A DNA stretch of 64,000 nt from Hyaloperonospora brassicae (GCA_947650285.1 CANTFL010000409.1:62001-126000); one strand, 5' to 3'; positions 35,381-48,330 are shown, counted from the first letter of the stretch. The notes: generated by a model from the sequence alone, not told the origin. Numbers and translations: made by a program.

Positions 35381-37404
35381 ATGACTCTGCTGACGCGCTT
35401 CGCCGTGCGTCCTCGCGGTCGTCCGGCTCTCCGAGGCTGCATTGGTCGTGGTCTTGCTGCAGCGTCGAGTGTCAGTGATAGCGTTGACGCCGGTGCGCGC
35501 TTGACGAACTCGTTGTCCAGTGCCAAGTTGGTCAAGCGAAAGGTGGCGATCGTTGGCGGCTACAAAGGCACGGGCTATCACGGACTGCAGTTGAATAACG
35601 ACGTGAACACTATCGAAGACGAAATACGACGCGCGATTTTCGAGGCTGGAGCCATGCGCGAGTCGAATCTCGAAGACTTGGGAAAGATCGATTGGTCTAG
35701 AAGCAGCCGCACGGACAAGGGCGTGCACGCGAGCTGCATTGTCGTGCGTTCTGCTGTCTTTGCTAGGATCATGAGTAGGGAGGAGACGCTGAGATCATGT
35801 GTCTGTTTGTGCTTACTTGTGGTTGTAGTTTTCTGGAAAGCTGTTGATCGATGAGGAAAACACAGTGGACCAGGCAACGGGTCGTGTGAAGGGACTCACA
35901 GAGGCGCTGAATGCGTCGCTGCCGGAGAATGTTCGCGTGTTCTCGTGTACCCGAGTGAACAAGCGCTTTTCTGCGCGGAAGAACTGCGTAATGCGTGAGT
36001 ACGAGTACTTCATGCCGCTTTCGTTCTTGCGAGACAGCACCCTTGCATCGCACGGAGCGGAGTTTGATCAAGACGAGGCTGTTGCTGAATTCTGCCGCGC
36101 GTTGCGTCGTTATGAGGGCGTGAACGATTTCCACAACTTTACGCGCTCGAGGTCTCACTTTTACAAGTTGCAGGCAAAGAGAGGTCAGTGGAAGCAGCAT
36201 AATCGATGCGAAGCAGGCCAATCGGAAGTGTGTAACGACGACGGTGTTGAAGATGACGACGGTGGCGAAGACGACGTGATTGAAGAACATGGAGATGCTG
36301 AGGGTTCTTTTGCAGAAGAGGAGAGCTTGGCTGTCGACGGCTGCACTAGTCGATTGAACCAGACTGAAGATGACGGAGGTCTTACTCGCAAGCTGCTGCT
36401 TCGTCATCGCCGATCCGTTTACTCGTGCTCAGGCAGCCTCGTTCAGGATTTCTGTGGCGAACCTTATTTGCGGGTCCATGTTGTCGGACAAGCGTTTTTG
36501 CTGAACCAGATTCGCTGCATGATCGGCGGCGCGCTAGCAGTAGCGACGAAGGGCATGTCTCGTGTTGCATTTGATGCTGCTTTGCGTAAGTGACTCATGT
36601 ATGTGTAGGCTTACCTGACACTAGCTGTCTAACCGTGCAATATGTTTGTTGTCGTGCTTGTTCACGAATGCAGTAACACCCCGTATCGTCCGCGTTCCGA
36701 TTGCTCCAGCCGAGGGACTTGTACTTCTTAGCAGCTCGTTTGGAGGAAAACGTCACACCGTCTCGCTGCACGCGGACCAGAACACCGCTCTTGCGCAAGA
36801 GCGCAAGGATATGATGCATCGGATACTTTTGAACCGCCGCGAAGACGAGAAGATGATGCAGTTTCGCGAGGAGGTTATCTACAAGGAGGTTTCTAGCAGC
36901 TGGGGCACAGAAGTAAAGTCGGACCAATGGCGCACGTACCTCGAGCGCTGTTATGAGTCGAACAAAGACCTCGACGAAGACGAGCTGTCGAGTGTGCTGT
37001 ACGAGCTAGACCAAGCCAAAATGAAGAGCGCGAGCAAGAGTCAGTCCATCGTTGAGCAAAACCGCATTGACCTCGGCGAGCACGGGCGTCAGGGTGCTTT
37101 ACTGCCGAAACAATTCACCACGAAGCTTTGCGTTCGGTACAGTGTGGCCCCCGGTATCTTCACGTCGGACTTGCGCCGCGCAGTGACCCGGGTAAGCAAG
37201 GGATTGAGTGGCATTGTGCGCTTGCAGTGTTCAAACTCCACCTGATGTGTGCTTGTTGTGTGTTGTTGCTGGTTGCAGCACCTCAAGACCGGCAAGATCC
37301 CGCTTGACGTGGAGGAAGAGCAGCTCATGGCGTACATTGACAACGTTGGTCCGAAAAGACTTGCGAGGGAGGGCCGGAAGCTCCGGTTGAGCCTTTGCAC
37401 CTAA
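35381..37404 (+). CDS. tRNA pseudouridine synthase, TruA/PUS1 family
   Basis: Enzymes of this family isomerise uridine to pseudouridine in tRNA, in nucleus, cytosol or mitochondria. Four exons: 35381-35743, 35829-36585, 36674-37191, 37279-37404. GT-AG introns are 85, 88 and 87 bp with matching phases, giving 587 residues. The first ~40 residues (Arg-, Ala- and Ser-rich) could be a transit peptide. The catalytic Asp is in SSRTDKGVHA near residue 112. Further family motifs are FSARKNC, MREYEYF and FLLNQIRCMIGGAL. An acidic insertion of about 60 residues (36210-36370) interrupts the second half. The extra C-terminal part with several charged helices is long for the family. It is more like PUS1 than PUS3, but the target position is not settled. 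The ATG at 35381 is the first in frame. Confidence 0.92.
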
Positions 37405-37614
37405 TTATAGAGCACGAGACCCAAACGTGGTCGATAGCAGGTAGAAAAGTAGCCATGTTGCCAGACGGATTGACGGGATTGGCTGCAGTGTGTATGCTTC
37501 GTCCAATCAGACGCGTTGTTTAATTTGCAATAGCTCCCCGAGGTCCCTTTTCTCAGTCTACTTTTCCAAGCAAAGCAAAAGGGAAGAAAACGAACAAACA
37601 CGCGAAGTCGAAAA

Positions 37615-39212
37615 ATGGCAAGTCGATCGACTCTTTGCACTACATGCGATGGCACTCAACTTGTGAACCGTTGCGAACAGTTTGGCGGCTTCGGTGGAGA
37701 CGGCAATCCCTTCGGCGTGCAGTTCAACTTTGGCGACTTTCCGCAGCGGTAGGCGCTTCGATTGAACCAAGCGAACTAGACACGCGGGTTCGAGCATCTA
37801 AGTTACTTACGCTGCTACTGGATGCAACAAAGGTTCGACGAGCACTACCGTGTGTACCCCGTTTCGTTTTGCGACAAGGCGCACCTCGAAGATGGCGACA
37901 AAAGTGCGTTTGGAGGATGATTTGTGGTTCTTCGTTGTAGTCTTTGGCGTTGACTGACGTCACTTTTTGGATTCTGTTCGACAGTTCTGCTGCCTCCCTC
38001 TGCACTTGAGACGCTGGGTACGTGGTTTGGAAATTGGGTGGGTGTAGAAGCAGGGGAAGAGCTGACTTGTGTTGCCCGCATGTAGCGCGTCTGCACATTG
38101 AGTACCCGATGTTGTTCAAGGTGACAAATGAAGGAGTCGAGCGGTTTTCGCATTGTGGCGTACTGGAGTTTAGTGCCCCAGAAGGGAGCTGCTACATGCC
38201 ATATTGGGTACGTCTTTGTCTTGCTCATGATGGCTCGTTTTGTGCCATTATTTGTGGAGACTGATACGATGATATGTGCATTTGGTAGATGATGCAAAAC
38301 CTTTTTGTAAAAGAGGGAGGAATTCTGAATGTGCAGAACGTCTCGCTGCCAAAGGCAACGTTTGTGAAGCTTCGACCGCAGTCTCAAGATTTCCTTGATA
38401 TCTCCAACCCGCGTGCAGTGTGCGTTTGTATAAGTAGGTCACGTGCATGTTAGACTATGTGCTCATTACGATTTGCTGTCTGAAGGTTGGAGGGCTCACT
38501 TCGAAAGTTTTCGTGCATGACGGTGGGCGACACGATTTGCCTGAAGTATAACAACAAGAACTACATGTTGGACGTGCGTGAAGTGAAGCCAGCACCTGCT
38601 GCGTGCATCATCGAGACAGACTGCGAGGTGGATTTCGAGCCTCCTGCCGATTATGTTCCTCCCGTTCCTGCAGCTACAAAAGCAGCGGCTGCAGCAGTAC
38701 CGTCGGATGTTCCGTATGGAGGTAAGGCAATGCCCTGCGTCGCATTTTACTTGCACGCTTTCGAATAAAATGCACCGATGTTTGTGTTTGGCATGATAGG
38801 CGTGCCAACCATGAGCGCAGAAGACATGAAGTGTGCACGTTTTGGTGGGACTGAGTCTGGTGGCTTGCGCCTGAAGAAAAGCGGTGAAAAGAGCGCAACT
38901 GACGCGGCGGCACTTCGCGCTGCTCGCCTACGCAAGTACGAAGCGTTTCACGGCACGGGTCACTCGCTGAGTGGAAAGACGTCAATACACGCTCGTGCCA
39001 CTTCTGGGGGTCAAAGCTTGGGAAGCAGTGGTGTCACGCTTGACGGAAGCAGCAGCAATATTGCAGCTGCCGGAACGGTGGTAAGACCTGCTGTCGGCCA
39101 TCGATTGAACGGTGAAGCCGTTTTTGTAGCTGACGAGGAGGAAAAGGATGAGGAGGCGAAAGAAAGCGACACACTGAAGCCTTTCCACGGTGAAGGCCGA
39201 CGGCTGAGATAA
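37615..39212 (+). CDS. UFD1: Ubiquitin fusion degradation protein UFD1
   Basis: UFD1 works with NPL4 as a cofactor of the AAA ATPase Cdc48/p97 and helps extract ubiquitinated proteins, including in ER-associated degradation. Seven exons fit by phase: 37615-37748, 37833-37903, 37985-38017, 38086-38207, 38289-38419, 38486-38721, 38800-39212; 1140 bp, 379 residues. Conserved runs include [48 protein letters not shown] and [10 protein letters not shown], covering the N-terminal double-psi barrel domain. After about residue 235 come Ala/Pro-rich and low-conservation sequence and a Cys-Arg-Phe-Gly-Gly segment. The lead of about 25 residues before the domain is Gly/Phe-rich. It follows the pseudouridine synthase on the same strand. 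Confidence 0.95.
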
Positions 39213-39407
39213 ATGCGCGATCTGAAGCACGCAGCATGTGAGGAAGAAGCGAGAGGAATACTGGTAAGAAAATGAACAGATCATTCGCGATAGTAGCCCG
39301 TGTTCGAACCAGGTTGGTGTGCACACATGTGGCGCCTTCAGCACCGATACATCAGATTGATAAGGATGGGCTGATTGCACGGATCGCCCAGTAGTTCCGT
39401 GACTCAC

Positions 39408-40509
39408 TCACTTGTCAGCAAGCGCGACCAGAACGCCCGACGTGACTTTGGTTCGTCTAATCAACCCACACCCTTCCATATCAGCCAAGTGGAACTCTAG
39501 TTGGAAGCACGAACACGCGAGTTTGGCTTTCTTCAACTGCTGCTCGTGCATCTCTTTGTACTTCGTGCGCTTCAGTGTCCTGATGATCAACGTCCGCGTC
39601 TTCCGTATCGCAGACACGAGCTTCCCTACGCCTGGGATCGAAAAGGAATACGCTTCGTCGTCTAGTCGAGGCGTCGGTAGCAAGAACCCAAGCCGCTGAA
39701 CTTGCCTGTTGATATAGCGAGCCCAAGCACGCACAACACATGTCAGCCTCACATTAATCCATGGCATGATGCTCGAGTGCGGTCACTTCCGACTTACCCC
39801 ACCATAGCTCGAATCTGTTGTTTGTCCGAGCAATCTTCGCTTTCATTCATGTGCACTACAAACATATCGATCGAAGCAGTTGATTGCGATGCGAGTTGCG
39901 GCAGCGCACGCCTAAACCAAGCCAAAGCGTTCAGCGTGGCCACGACAGCTTTGTCCCCGGGATGCTGGCGTATCTGCTCACGAAGTGCCACCTCACGCTT
40001 TTGCAACTCAGCAACGTAGTCTTCTGTACGTACGATAACTACATCGTCTGCTCCTGAGGGAATTTCGATCGCCATCAACCGGCCTTCGGTCTGGAATCGA
40101 TGCACCTGCCGAAGACAACGATGAAAGATCAATCAAGCAATCGATTGCGTCCACCACGCTTGCAGCAAGTGTCAATACGCATTACATTTTGGTCCACAAA
40201 TGTCCGGTTAGGCAATATCGTGTATCTAGGCACAAAAGCAAATGAGAGGGACCAGCAGTTTCTTCGAAGGATGTCGAGAGCTTACAGCTGGTGCCAAAGA
40301 GCCAACGGAGGGAGACCGAGCGCTGCACAGCCCTCAGAGTTGCGGCTCAACAGAAGCTGAATGGACGTCATGGTATCATCGATGAGATGGGCGAACGCGG
40401 CCCATTCGTCGTCTTCCACGACCGCAGCAGTAGCGGCTTTACGCTTACGCCGGAGCATTCTTGACGCGAAGGACGGCTTTTCGAGTGTGACCAGTTCTAG
40501 CGGATACAT
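39408..40509 (-). CDS. STK19: STK19 homologue (winged-helix protein)
   Basis: Human STK19, once called a kinase, is a DNA-binding winged-helix protein linked to transcription-coupled repair. Four exons are proposed: 40509-40286, 40225-40186, 40105-39798, 39705-39408; 870 bp, 289 residues. Matches to the human protein recalled from family knowledge: NRTFVD in the small exon 2 (human DRTSVD), ADDVVIVRTEDY (SDVLCVVQTGEY), FSIPGVGKLV (AVPGAGRFIK), and the end TKYKEM...VTSGVLVAL. No kinase motifs are present. The splice after exon 2 drops several residues found in relatives, so that junction is uncertain. It converges with UFD1 with 195 bp between the stops. Confidence 0.85.
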
Positions 40510-43500
40510 TTACTGCTTCAATTTCGATCGCTTCTATCGCTACAAACTCCATCAGGCTCTTCTATGAAGCTCGATACAAAGCTATCAGCAGAGTTTTATA
40601 ATGTTTTCCAAGGCTCAGGAGCTGCCGGATTCACACTTTTTCCGTTTATTACCACTCGTATGTATTACAACTTTGCAGCTCGCTCCGAGTCGGCGCACAT
40701 ATATAAGGGGCCAAGTGGATTGAATCGCGTGACAGGACATAGCGACGGGTGTTGCGGTCTGAACTCAAGGTACAGTATACGAATTGGTCGGTTGGTGGGG
40801 CTACAGCTGATCGAGAATGATGTCATACCTTTTAAGTTATACCTTTAGGCACGATCCAGCATAAACACTGGCAATAGATCCTTGAAGTTAACCAGTTGCC
40901 TCCACCTTGCTGTCTTCGATTGTATTTCGTGGTGACTCTATTGGCAATGTGAAAGGTGGCTAAAGGGTGGTGTTGTATCGCTGAATGGCAGGAAAGCTTA
41001 TTGGAAGCGAGTTCAAGTCGACCGGTTTCGTGAGCTTTTCGCTCAGCTATCGCAAGATCTTTTTACTGGTTTGCAAGACTGTCGGTCGTTTGACTCGAGT
41101 AAAAAACGGTAGGCGTCTATTGTTGCAAGCGGATGCCTCGGCTTGATGACGCGATAGCCAATGCATTTTATGGGCTTGGCACTTGTACACGATAATTAAA
41201 AATACGACAACATTTCTTTTCTCATGTGCGCATCCATTCGCTCATCGACCAAACTTTTACAAGCCCCGAAAAGCGACTCTTGTACGATGTGAAGTCTTGC
41301 GGTTGGAAAAGTGCTTGCTTGTGAACGAGCTCACAGAAACGAATGCAACATTTGTATCGTATTCAGGAAGGAGGTAAACACAAGCGATGTGTCATGTAAT
41401 TTTTTGCGCAGTGGTTATGAGCACATCAGCACCCTATACAATACTAAACTGAATTGTGAAAAGCTTTACTTAGCTGTGAGTTGGGTCTAGGTGAAACGAT
41501 ATACACCGCTGTGGATCTGCGTACCCATGTACCTTAAAACCATAATTGTGTCTAAATGGTTGGCAAACGCAAGGCCTGCTACTCCGTTCTCCATCTCTTA
41601 TATGGTGCATAAATGGTTGGAATAGGAGAATAGCGAGCATATGCTAGAGAGGACATCCTTTCTGGATGTACCAAGTTGCGGGACCCGTTGACAGTTAAGC
41701 GACACCGTGTGACTTCGTTTGAGGTATTAGAAGATCTAAACAAGTCCTTCGAGAAGCCTCGATATGCCGGAGAAAAAATATGCACGTATCCCAAGATACC
41801 TGTGTGCGTTGGGAAAACAAGGGAAAGTGCAACCCTCTGCTTGGTTTGGGGTTCATAACGTGCTGCAATTTTCGTGGTCGAGAAGAGGACCGATATGTAG
41901 TTCCTATTCCGACCAGTAACGCAGCCAACCTTATGTGGATGCACGAACTCGATGACATTAGTTCCGTGGAGGCCTCCATGGACACGCGAAAGACGATTGA
42001 GCTCAACGTCATGGATGCTGCTGAAAAAATGAACGTTGAGTGATACAACAGCACTTGTGCTCTTCTTGACGTGAGCCCTATATTGTGTTGGGCAATGTGA
42101 TGCCTTCTAAATGGAGATGACTCAGCGCCGCAATCAGCGGAAAAGGGTGTAGATGGGGTCATAATACCGGTTGTTTACGATCTTGTCTGGACCCATGCGT
42201 TTCCATGATCTCTCTTTGAGCAGCATTGCGCCATTCGTCGTGTAAGAGATTGATATATGTCTCCTTTTTTACACCGGTTGTTGAAAGAACCAAAAGATGA
42301 ATCACATCACTTCGTTTTGCATAAGTTCAGCAGGCGGTGTCTTCACTACATTTCCTTACCCCTCATCACGTCTTCGGCAACTTCACGCGATTTTATACGA
42401 CGATATGTCGTCGCTAATAACAGCTAAGAACAGGGAAGACAATAGTTTATTTTCGTGGGATTCCAGTGCATGCTATGATGTTCAATAAGTTGGCTTGTTA
42501 CCTACTTTGTCTTTTTTTATCGATCGAAGTTGTCGAAATCCTTTGTTGTTCCTTTTTGATTCGTGATAAATTATGAATATGATTTTCTTTGCATTCTTTT
42601 GGAGTCATTTCGAAAACATGGTTTGACGTACGGCAAGAAAGGTCGAAGTTATTATGTAAAGCTAGTAGTAGACTGAATCCGAAACATTTGAGATGTTGCC
42701 CTCAGCTGACCGGATCTATCATGTCTTAGTGCGGCATGTCGTCCTTGTTGGAAGTGCACTAGAGAGATGAGTGCACCAGCATTGCACCTACGCAGTTAGC
42801 AAGGCGGAATCAGTGAGTCTGGATAAGTTTTGGGTCAATCTGGACTAGATACGGCAGAACCACCCGTTAGGAGCGATCGGTTTGAAGGAGGAACTATAGC
42901 TCAAACAGGCGACCCCGTATCAACCAGTCCGTAGAAGAAAGCTTCAAGCGCAAGTTCCCATTGCGTCAGGCCTTTGTCAATAGCCACATCGTCGTCGGGC
43001 CGAAGCCTGTATCGCGCCAGCTCACAAAAAGCGCCTATTCACAAAGTTCAAAGTGTCTAACTCATGATTACTAACATCAATGGTGTTTCGAACAGAAGGT
43101 CTTGCAATGACTGCCGCATACACATTCTAACGAATTGCAGCTAAAAGTGGCGGACGCTAGTACGGCGAATTGCATTCCAGACAATACTCTATCTTGTCAC
43201 ATAAGAACGATGGGTGCAGATCGCTCATCTACCACATATCGAATCCCGGTGGATCGATATTTGCTGACTAAATTGGCAACAATACCTACCAAAACCGCAT
43301 ATGTACATACCTGTAGTGAACGATGGTGTTGTGTGTACTAAAAGGAAGATAGACGGTAAGCTCATAACGTTCAGTGCCAAAAAGCCAGCGGAAGGTATAT
43401 GAATCGATCGCTTGCATGTTGACAATTGAATACATTGGTACCAACATCAGCAAATCGTTCGACATTTGTTAGTTGGCACTTTCCGGAGGTTTACGCAAGA

Positions 43501-45439
43501 TTCGAGCATTGATGCAATATCAGGATATCTGCACTAAGTGAAGGACCTCCCACGAGATTATGTAATGTGAGGCAATGTTTAGCGTTTTCTAGCGCCAAAA
43601 TAAATTACAAGCCACGAGTCTTCGACACATGCTGGATGGCGCAGTGTTCAGGTATTCGCCCTTGTTTTTTTCTATTCATGAATCGATATACGGTCTAAGG
43701 TCATTTGCCGGTGGAGGCACTACCATAATTTTACAAGTATATTTTCAAGCACTACGCATAGCTCAATTTTTATTATCTTTTTAACATGTCCCACCACGTA
43801 TACAACTTCCGGGCTGGATCATTGGGTGAAGTGACGACAAAGGAATTGACTGACGTAAAGCTTTAATTCAATCGTTAACCTGCATAGCATGGACTAGTCG
43901 TGGAAATATCTCCCAAGATCTACCATATTTATATAGGGCGCGGAAAAAAGCAAAAAGTCTATACAATAAGAACAGCGAGGTAGATCTCGCAGGCGCTTGA
44001 GATTGCAACCGCGATCAAATGTATAGAGGAACACGAAGCAGACATTTATCGGGACAAGCAGGACCATTGCCAGCACAGCTGGTATAGGCGGAAGAACCTT
44101 TTTGGTTAGACTGACTTCACGATCAATGATCGCGGGTCAGAAGGCAAGAAAACAGGAAGTGAGATTGAGTGTAATAAAGAAAGATTACGAGAGAAACAAG
44201 ACAGACCGCGAGTACTTCATATCTAACTAGCGAGTGAACAACTGGAACAAGATCTGCTGTCTTGGAATTAGGCATCTTCCAAATCAAGATAGCGCCTCAA
44301 TCAAGATCGCTGCGTAAAACGTCACGTGCAGCATCATACCAAGTCATCCCTTGGCTCATGCGATATTGACACCTTCAGAAGATGTGAAGACGGGCTCAAG
44401 ACATCTAAATCGACGGCTACGAATGGTAGCCATAGCTGTATAAGGCGACACACGGATCATGTTTTTCTATGTGAGTAGGCAACACCAGATTTGACTTCTC
44501 CATACTCAAACATTCGTACCTCTCCTGTGAGTATGAGGGTGCAAAATCGATACAATCGTGTCCCTAAGACGAAGGTAATTTGAGTTAAAGGTATGTACCG
44601 ACGTGATATGTTGTTTACGGTCCTTCGTCCTCATGCTAACCACGTTACATCTGAGCCGAATTTCGACGGTATGTTTCCATCGTACAAGGAACATGATCGT
44701 ACTTTCGTCTTCATCACCACCCGGTGACCTTCTGGTTATCAGTTTACCAGCTGACAGATGCACCGCATATGTAGATCTTATCTGCTCTACTATGTTTCCA
44801 CGAAAGGGAGCCATACCCGATATCACCGCTATCCCACCAGGATGCATCCACAGAATACATACATACGGTTGTGCCTTGTCAACAAGTATAAGACGACAAA
44901 GTGTAAAATATAAAGAGCGGGCATGGCAAAAGTAATTCGCTTACGGACGCTAGCCAGAAGTTGTTCAGCCCACCGCTGCAGGTCTCCTCAATAGCTTACC
45001 GATCGCAAAGTAAGCTCTGCGAGTGCTGCGGCTTCTGCCACTGCCATACGTTTACCCATGCACCGAATATTCTAGAACGATTTTATCTATCGCCAAGAGT
45101 AGCACGACGTTGTAGACATTGTTGACGCACATCTAGTATCAGCCAGGTGCGATATCCCACATGACAACACGAGGGTGAGGACGAGCTGTTACGAAGTAGT
45201 GGGTGAAACCACAGCGATGTGTTTATATCTTAACACATTTCGGAAGGTGATTGAAATAGTAGAACGATTGGCTTGGAACCGATGGATCTCGTCGTTGCGC
45301 GCTAAGCTTGTCGACGTGCGTGCGAACCGCGTATATGTAACCAGCGGTGGGCTAAGCAAGTTATGTACGATCGCATGTATCTATGGACTTGACATATAGC
45401 TGGAGGGCACGTTGCAGCTGCCAGACCCCAGCAATATTA

Positions 45440-45660
45440 CTGGGAGGATCCGTGGCTGAAAGCTTACAGCGGACCCTACAAACCGCAAATTGATCAGTGG
45501 ATGTGTCGTGTGTCGAGGAGATGAGGTGTGGGGTGAATCGTTGTGAAAACAAGTTTGTGGCACTGTCCGCGATGAAGGCCGAGTTTGTGTCAGCTCCGCT
45601 AAAGGTGGATATTTCAGAAGGTCGAAATATACATCGAAAAGGTTGGCGCATACGTGTATG
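45440..45660 (+). pseudogene. Ty1/copia retrotransposon RNase H fragment (decayed)
   Basis: One frame reads KLTADPTNRKLISGCVVCRG, which resembles the copia RNase H region (D-x-RKS-x-SG). It then meets a stop near 45541. The next frame continues as NKFVALSAMKAEFVSA, the equivalent of the copia motif VALS-x-x-EAEY. The stop plus frame change show a dead copy. I saw no flanking LTR pair or upstream reverse transcriptase. Confidence 0.6.
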
Positions 45661-46077
45661 AACTGTTAGCTATGCACAAATCATCAAGCTAAGAATAAGC
45701 CGATGCATGGAGAAGATAACGCAAGGAGAGCAGAGCACACCACTGAGCGCCTCACGCTTTTTACGTAATTTGTACAGGTGGAAGCGATCAAGGTGATCTA
45801 CTGTAAGTCTGGTTCCATGCGAACATGCGTTCTCATCAACACTTTCATTGTGCCGCGGTTAATGGAAAAGCGCGACCCCATGTTGCTGTCTAGAAGACAC
45901 CTCAGAGGAGCGCAAACCCGTATTGCTGTCTGAGAGGCACATCTGGAAGCGGTATGAAACATGTGCGACCAATGTACCCAAATGGGCGAGATTGATGATA
46001 TCCAAATGGATGCGACAAGTGACTTGAATGACGCGACTAGTTTTGATGTAAGGGTACGGCTCTTCGAGCCGGCAAAC

Positions 46078-46158
46078 TGTCTTTGTTACCTGCAGTCACC
46101 CCCACATACATTCTCTGGATCTATGTGGGGGTGACTGTAGGTAACAAACACAGGAGAC
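46078..46158. repeat. Long near-perfect hairpin
   Basis: The arm at 46082-46108 (27 nt) pairs with 46122-46148 with one G-T pair, around a 13-nt loop. A further 6 nt upstream (from 46078) pair with an AGACAG beyond a short bulge on the right arm. It could be a palindromic element remnant or a source of structured RNA. Confidence 0.85.
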
Positions 46159-47922
46159 AGCGAGGACTGCCCATTTGAAAAGCATGCAATGACATATTCT
46201 CTAGACTCAACTCAAGAATGTAATATCGTCACATCTCGCCTTCCCGATCACACGTCCGCTGTCTTCCATGGCGCACATAGCGGAGTGTAGACTTTCTTGT
46301 CAAACCCGTAGCCCATGACAGCAATTCTCGACCACAGGAAGAAGGCCAGTATACCGGCTCGTTGACGGTCTTTCCGTCATTGATGTAGATCCTTTTAGGT
46401 CCAGATCAGGAAGCAATTCTTCTTCGTTTTCTCGGGCTTCGTGTGACTACGCGACCTCCTGACTCATTGCCTACCTTTCATTCATTCATTCGTTCGTCCG
46501 TCAAACGACATGGAGATACATTTTCGTTGACTTGGAGAATATGATACATTTATCGACTTGTTTTAGCATCGTACACGCAGGCGGACAGCTCGACAAATCG
46601 CAACCTTTGTCTGATCTAAATCACGTACTGTAATAGCTGCTCTAAAGCTTCACGCTCTTTAGACCTTCTTCGCACAGCCTTGTGACGCACCGATAGCTCC
46701 AAGTTGCAAGATTGTGCGCCTCATTGCGCTTTGTCACAAAATACTAGACAAGATGGCATATACGCCCGATCAGATCATCAAACCATATCGCACATGCGTA
46801 CGATTCCTCCGAGAGCTTGTCAACAATCCTCTCGGGTAGCAAGAGTTGCTAGTCTAGAATCCTGACTTGCAAATTGACTCGATCGTCGTCTTGCAATGGA
46901 GAGCTTAGCGAGCAAATAACTCGGGAACGCCATCGTGCGACCACTGATGTTTCTGCAGGTGAGCGAATATGCTTTCTGACTTGCAATCATTGCATCGATC
47001 TAGCATCGACACCATTCCCATCAATCTGCATGAGACGCAAACCTGTCGACTGCTAAAAGTGTGCCATCGTTGGGCTTGCCACTACTTTATCGGAAGTGCT
47101 ATTGCCGATTGACAGTGTCTGAGCTTCACGTCAACATCCGCCGGAGCTGCTGTTGATACGGTTGTATCTCGTTTTGCAGGCTCGTTGCTTCTTTGTCGGT
47201 CGGTACACGTGGATATCCAATCTATTCGTACTGGAACCTTCGAGAGCAACTCAGAGTTCGCGCACGTATCTAGCCTGTTCGTCGTCGACAGAAGCATTGC
47301 CATTGTCGTACCAGCAGTTCTCGTATTTGTCACACGCAAGTTGCTAGTGCATAAGAACAAAGCCATGCCGGTGGTCTGAGGCGCATGTGGAGACTAAGGT
47401 ACAGTAAAAGCACACTGCCAACCTTGCCACAAAGCCTGAGGTTCAGCCATCTTCGCATCTAACTCGACCACTTATACCAGCATCATTGCAGTGCACCGAA
47501 CCAAACCGGCCCGACTCGAACTAAACGTGGGACATGTGTTGCACTGCACCCCGCAGGCAGCAATACGACAAACCTGTCTCAGCACAATACAACCAACCGG
47601 TCTTCAGCCTTATGTCTACACACGATGGTCTTCCTCGTCGACTCGGCTCCACTGCCATTGTCATCTGCGCTTCTCCCGACACTGGATAGCAGCTAGCATG
47701 CAAAACGGACAGCGACAACACTTTATACACAGCTTTGTCCACAAATCCAGCCGGGCGCCAACGCTGCATTATCAATTAACGCCCACCACTAGACCTGTTT
47801 TCTTCCTTTTTCACAGTTGGTTCCTGTCCTCATCGCAAAGCTCCGTCTCGACCGAACAGACGCCCAAATATCCGTCCATCGAGTTGTCATTCCTGTGGTC
47901 AGCTGTTTGACAAGCACGTCGC

Positions 47923-48330
47923 TTACTCGTTCTCCTCAGCACGCACACGAGCATCGGGGTTCGTCACGCGGACGTTCAGCTGTTCCGCGCGCTCAATGAT
48001 CTCACGACGCTTGCGGCCCGACACGTTGTGCGCAATCTCAGCGCAGTACTTGCGGTTGTGCATGAGCAGCACCTCGAGCTCAGCCACATTGTTGACCACA
48101 AACTTGTAAAAGCCGTTGGGTAGCAAGTGGCGCGTCTTCTTGTTCGAGCCGTAGCCGACGTTCGGCATCTTAATGGCGCCCTTAAACTTTCGGCGCACGC
48201 GGCCATCAATACCTTTCGGGCGACGCCATGACTCCGGCACACGCTTGAAGCGGTTCGACTGGTGACGTTTGAACTTCGTCACCTTCTTCTTGACGATCTT
48301 TGGGCGGACGACGGGAGTAACCTGCACCAT
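47923..48330 (-). CDS. RPL32: Ribosomal protein eL32 (60S subunit)
   Basis: eL32 is a structural protein of the large cytosolic ribosomal subunit. The single coding exon gives 135 residues, the usual length. Typical motifs are [46 protein letters not shown] and EIAHNVS. The protein is highly basic. On the minus strand a GTTGTAG acceptor-like sequence abuts the ATG, which suggests an intron in the 5' leader, as is common for ribosomal protein genes (inference). It is divergent from the nuclease gene to its right. Confidence 0.97.
   Translation of the reverse strand: MVQVTPVVRPKIVKKKVTKFKRHQSNRFKRVPESWRRPKGIDGRVRRKFKGAIKMPNVGYGSNKKTRHLLPNGFYKFVVNNVAELEVLLMHNRKYCAEIAHNVSGRKRREIIERAEQLNVRVTNPDARVRAEENE

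Larger units (their letters stand above)
40510..47922. other. 7.4-kb gene-poor tract with transposon debris
   Basis: No complete gene is recognisable. Frames are short, stop-rich and unlike the neighbouring genes. The tract holds a decayed Ty1/copia RNase H fragment (45440-45660), a long hairpin (46078-46158) and a CATT/CGTT-type run near 46477-46500. A possible terminal exon on the + strand (47180-47379) follows a good acceptor TTTTGCAG and reads about 65 residues with coding-like codon use, but I cannot place a start. Confidence 0.6.
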
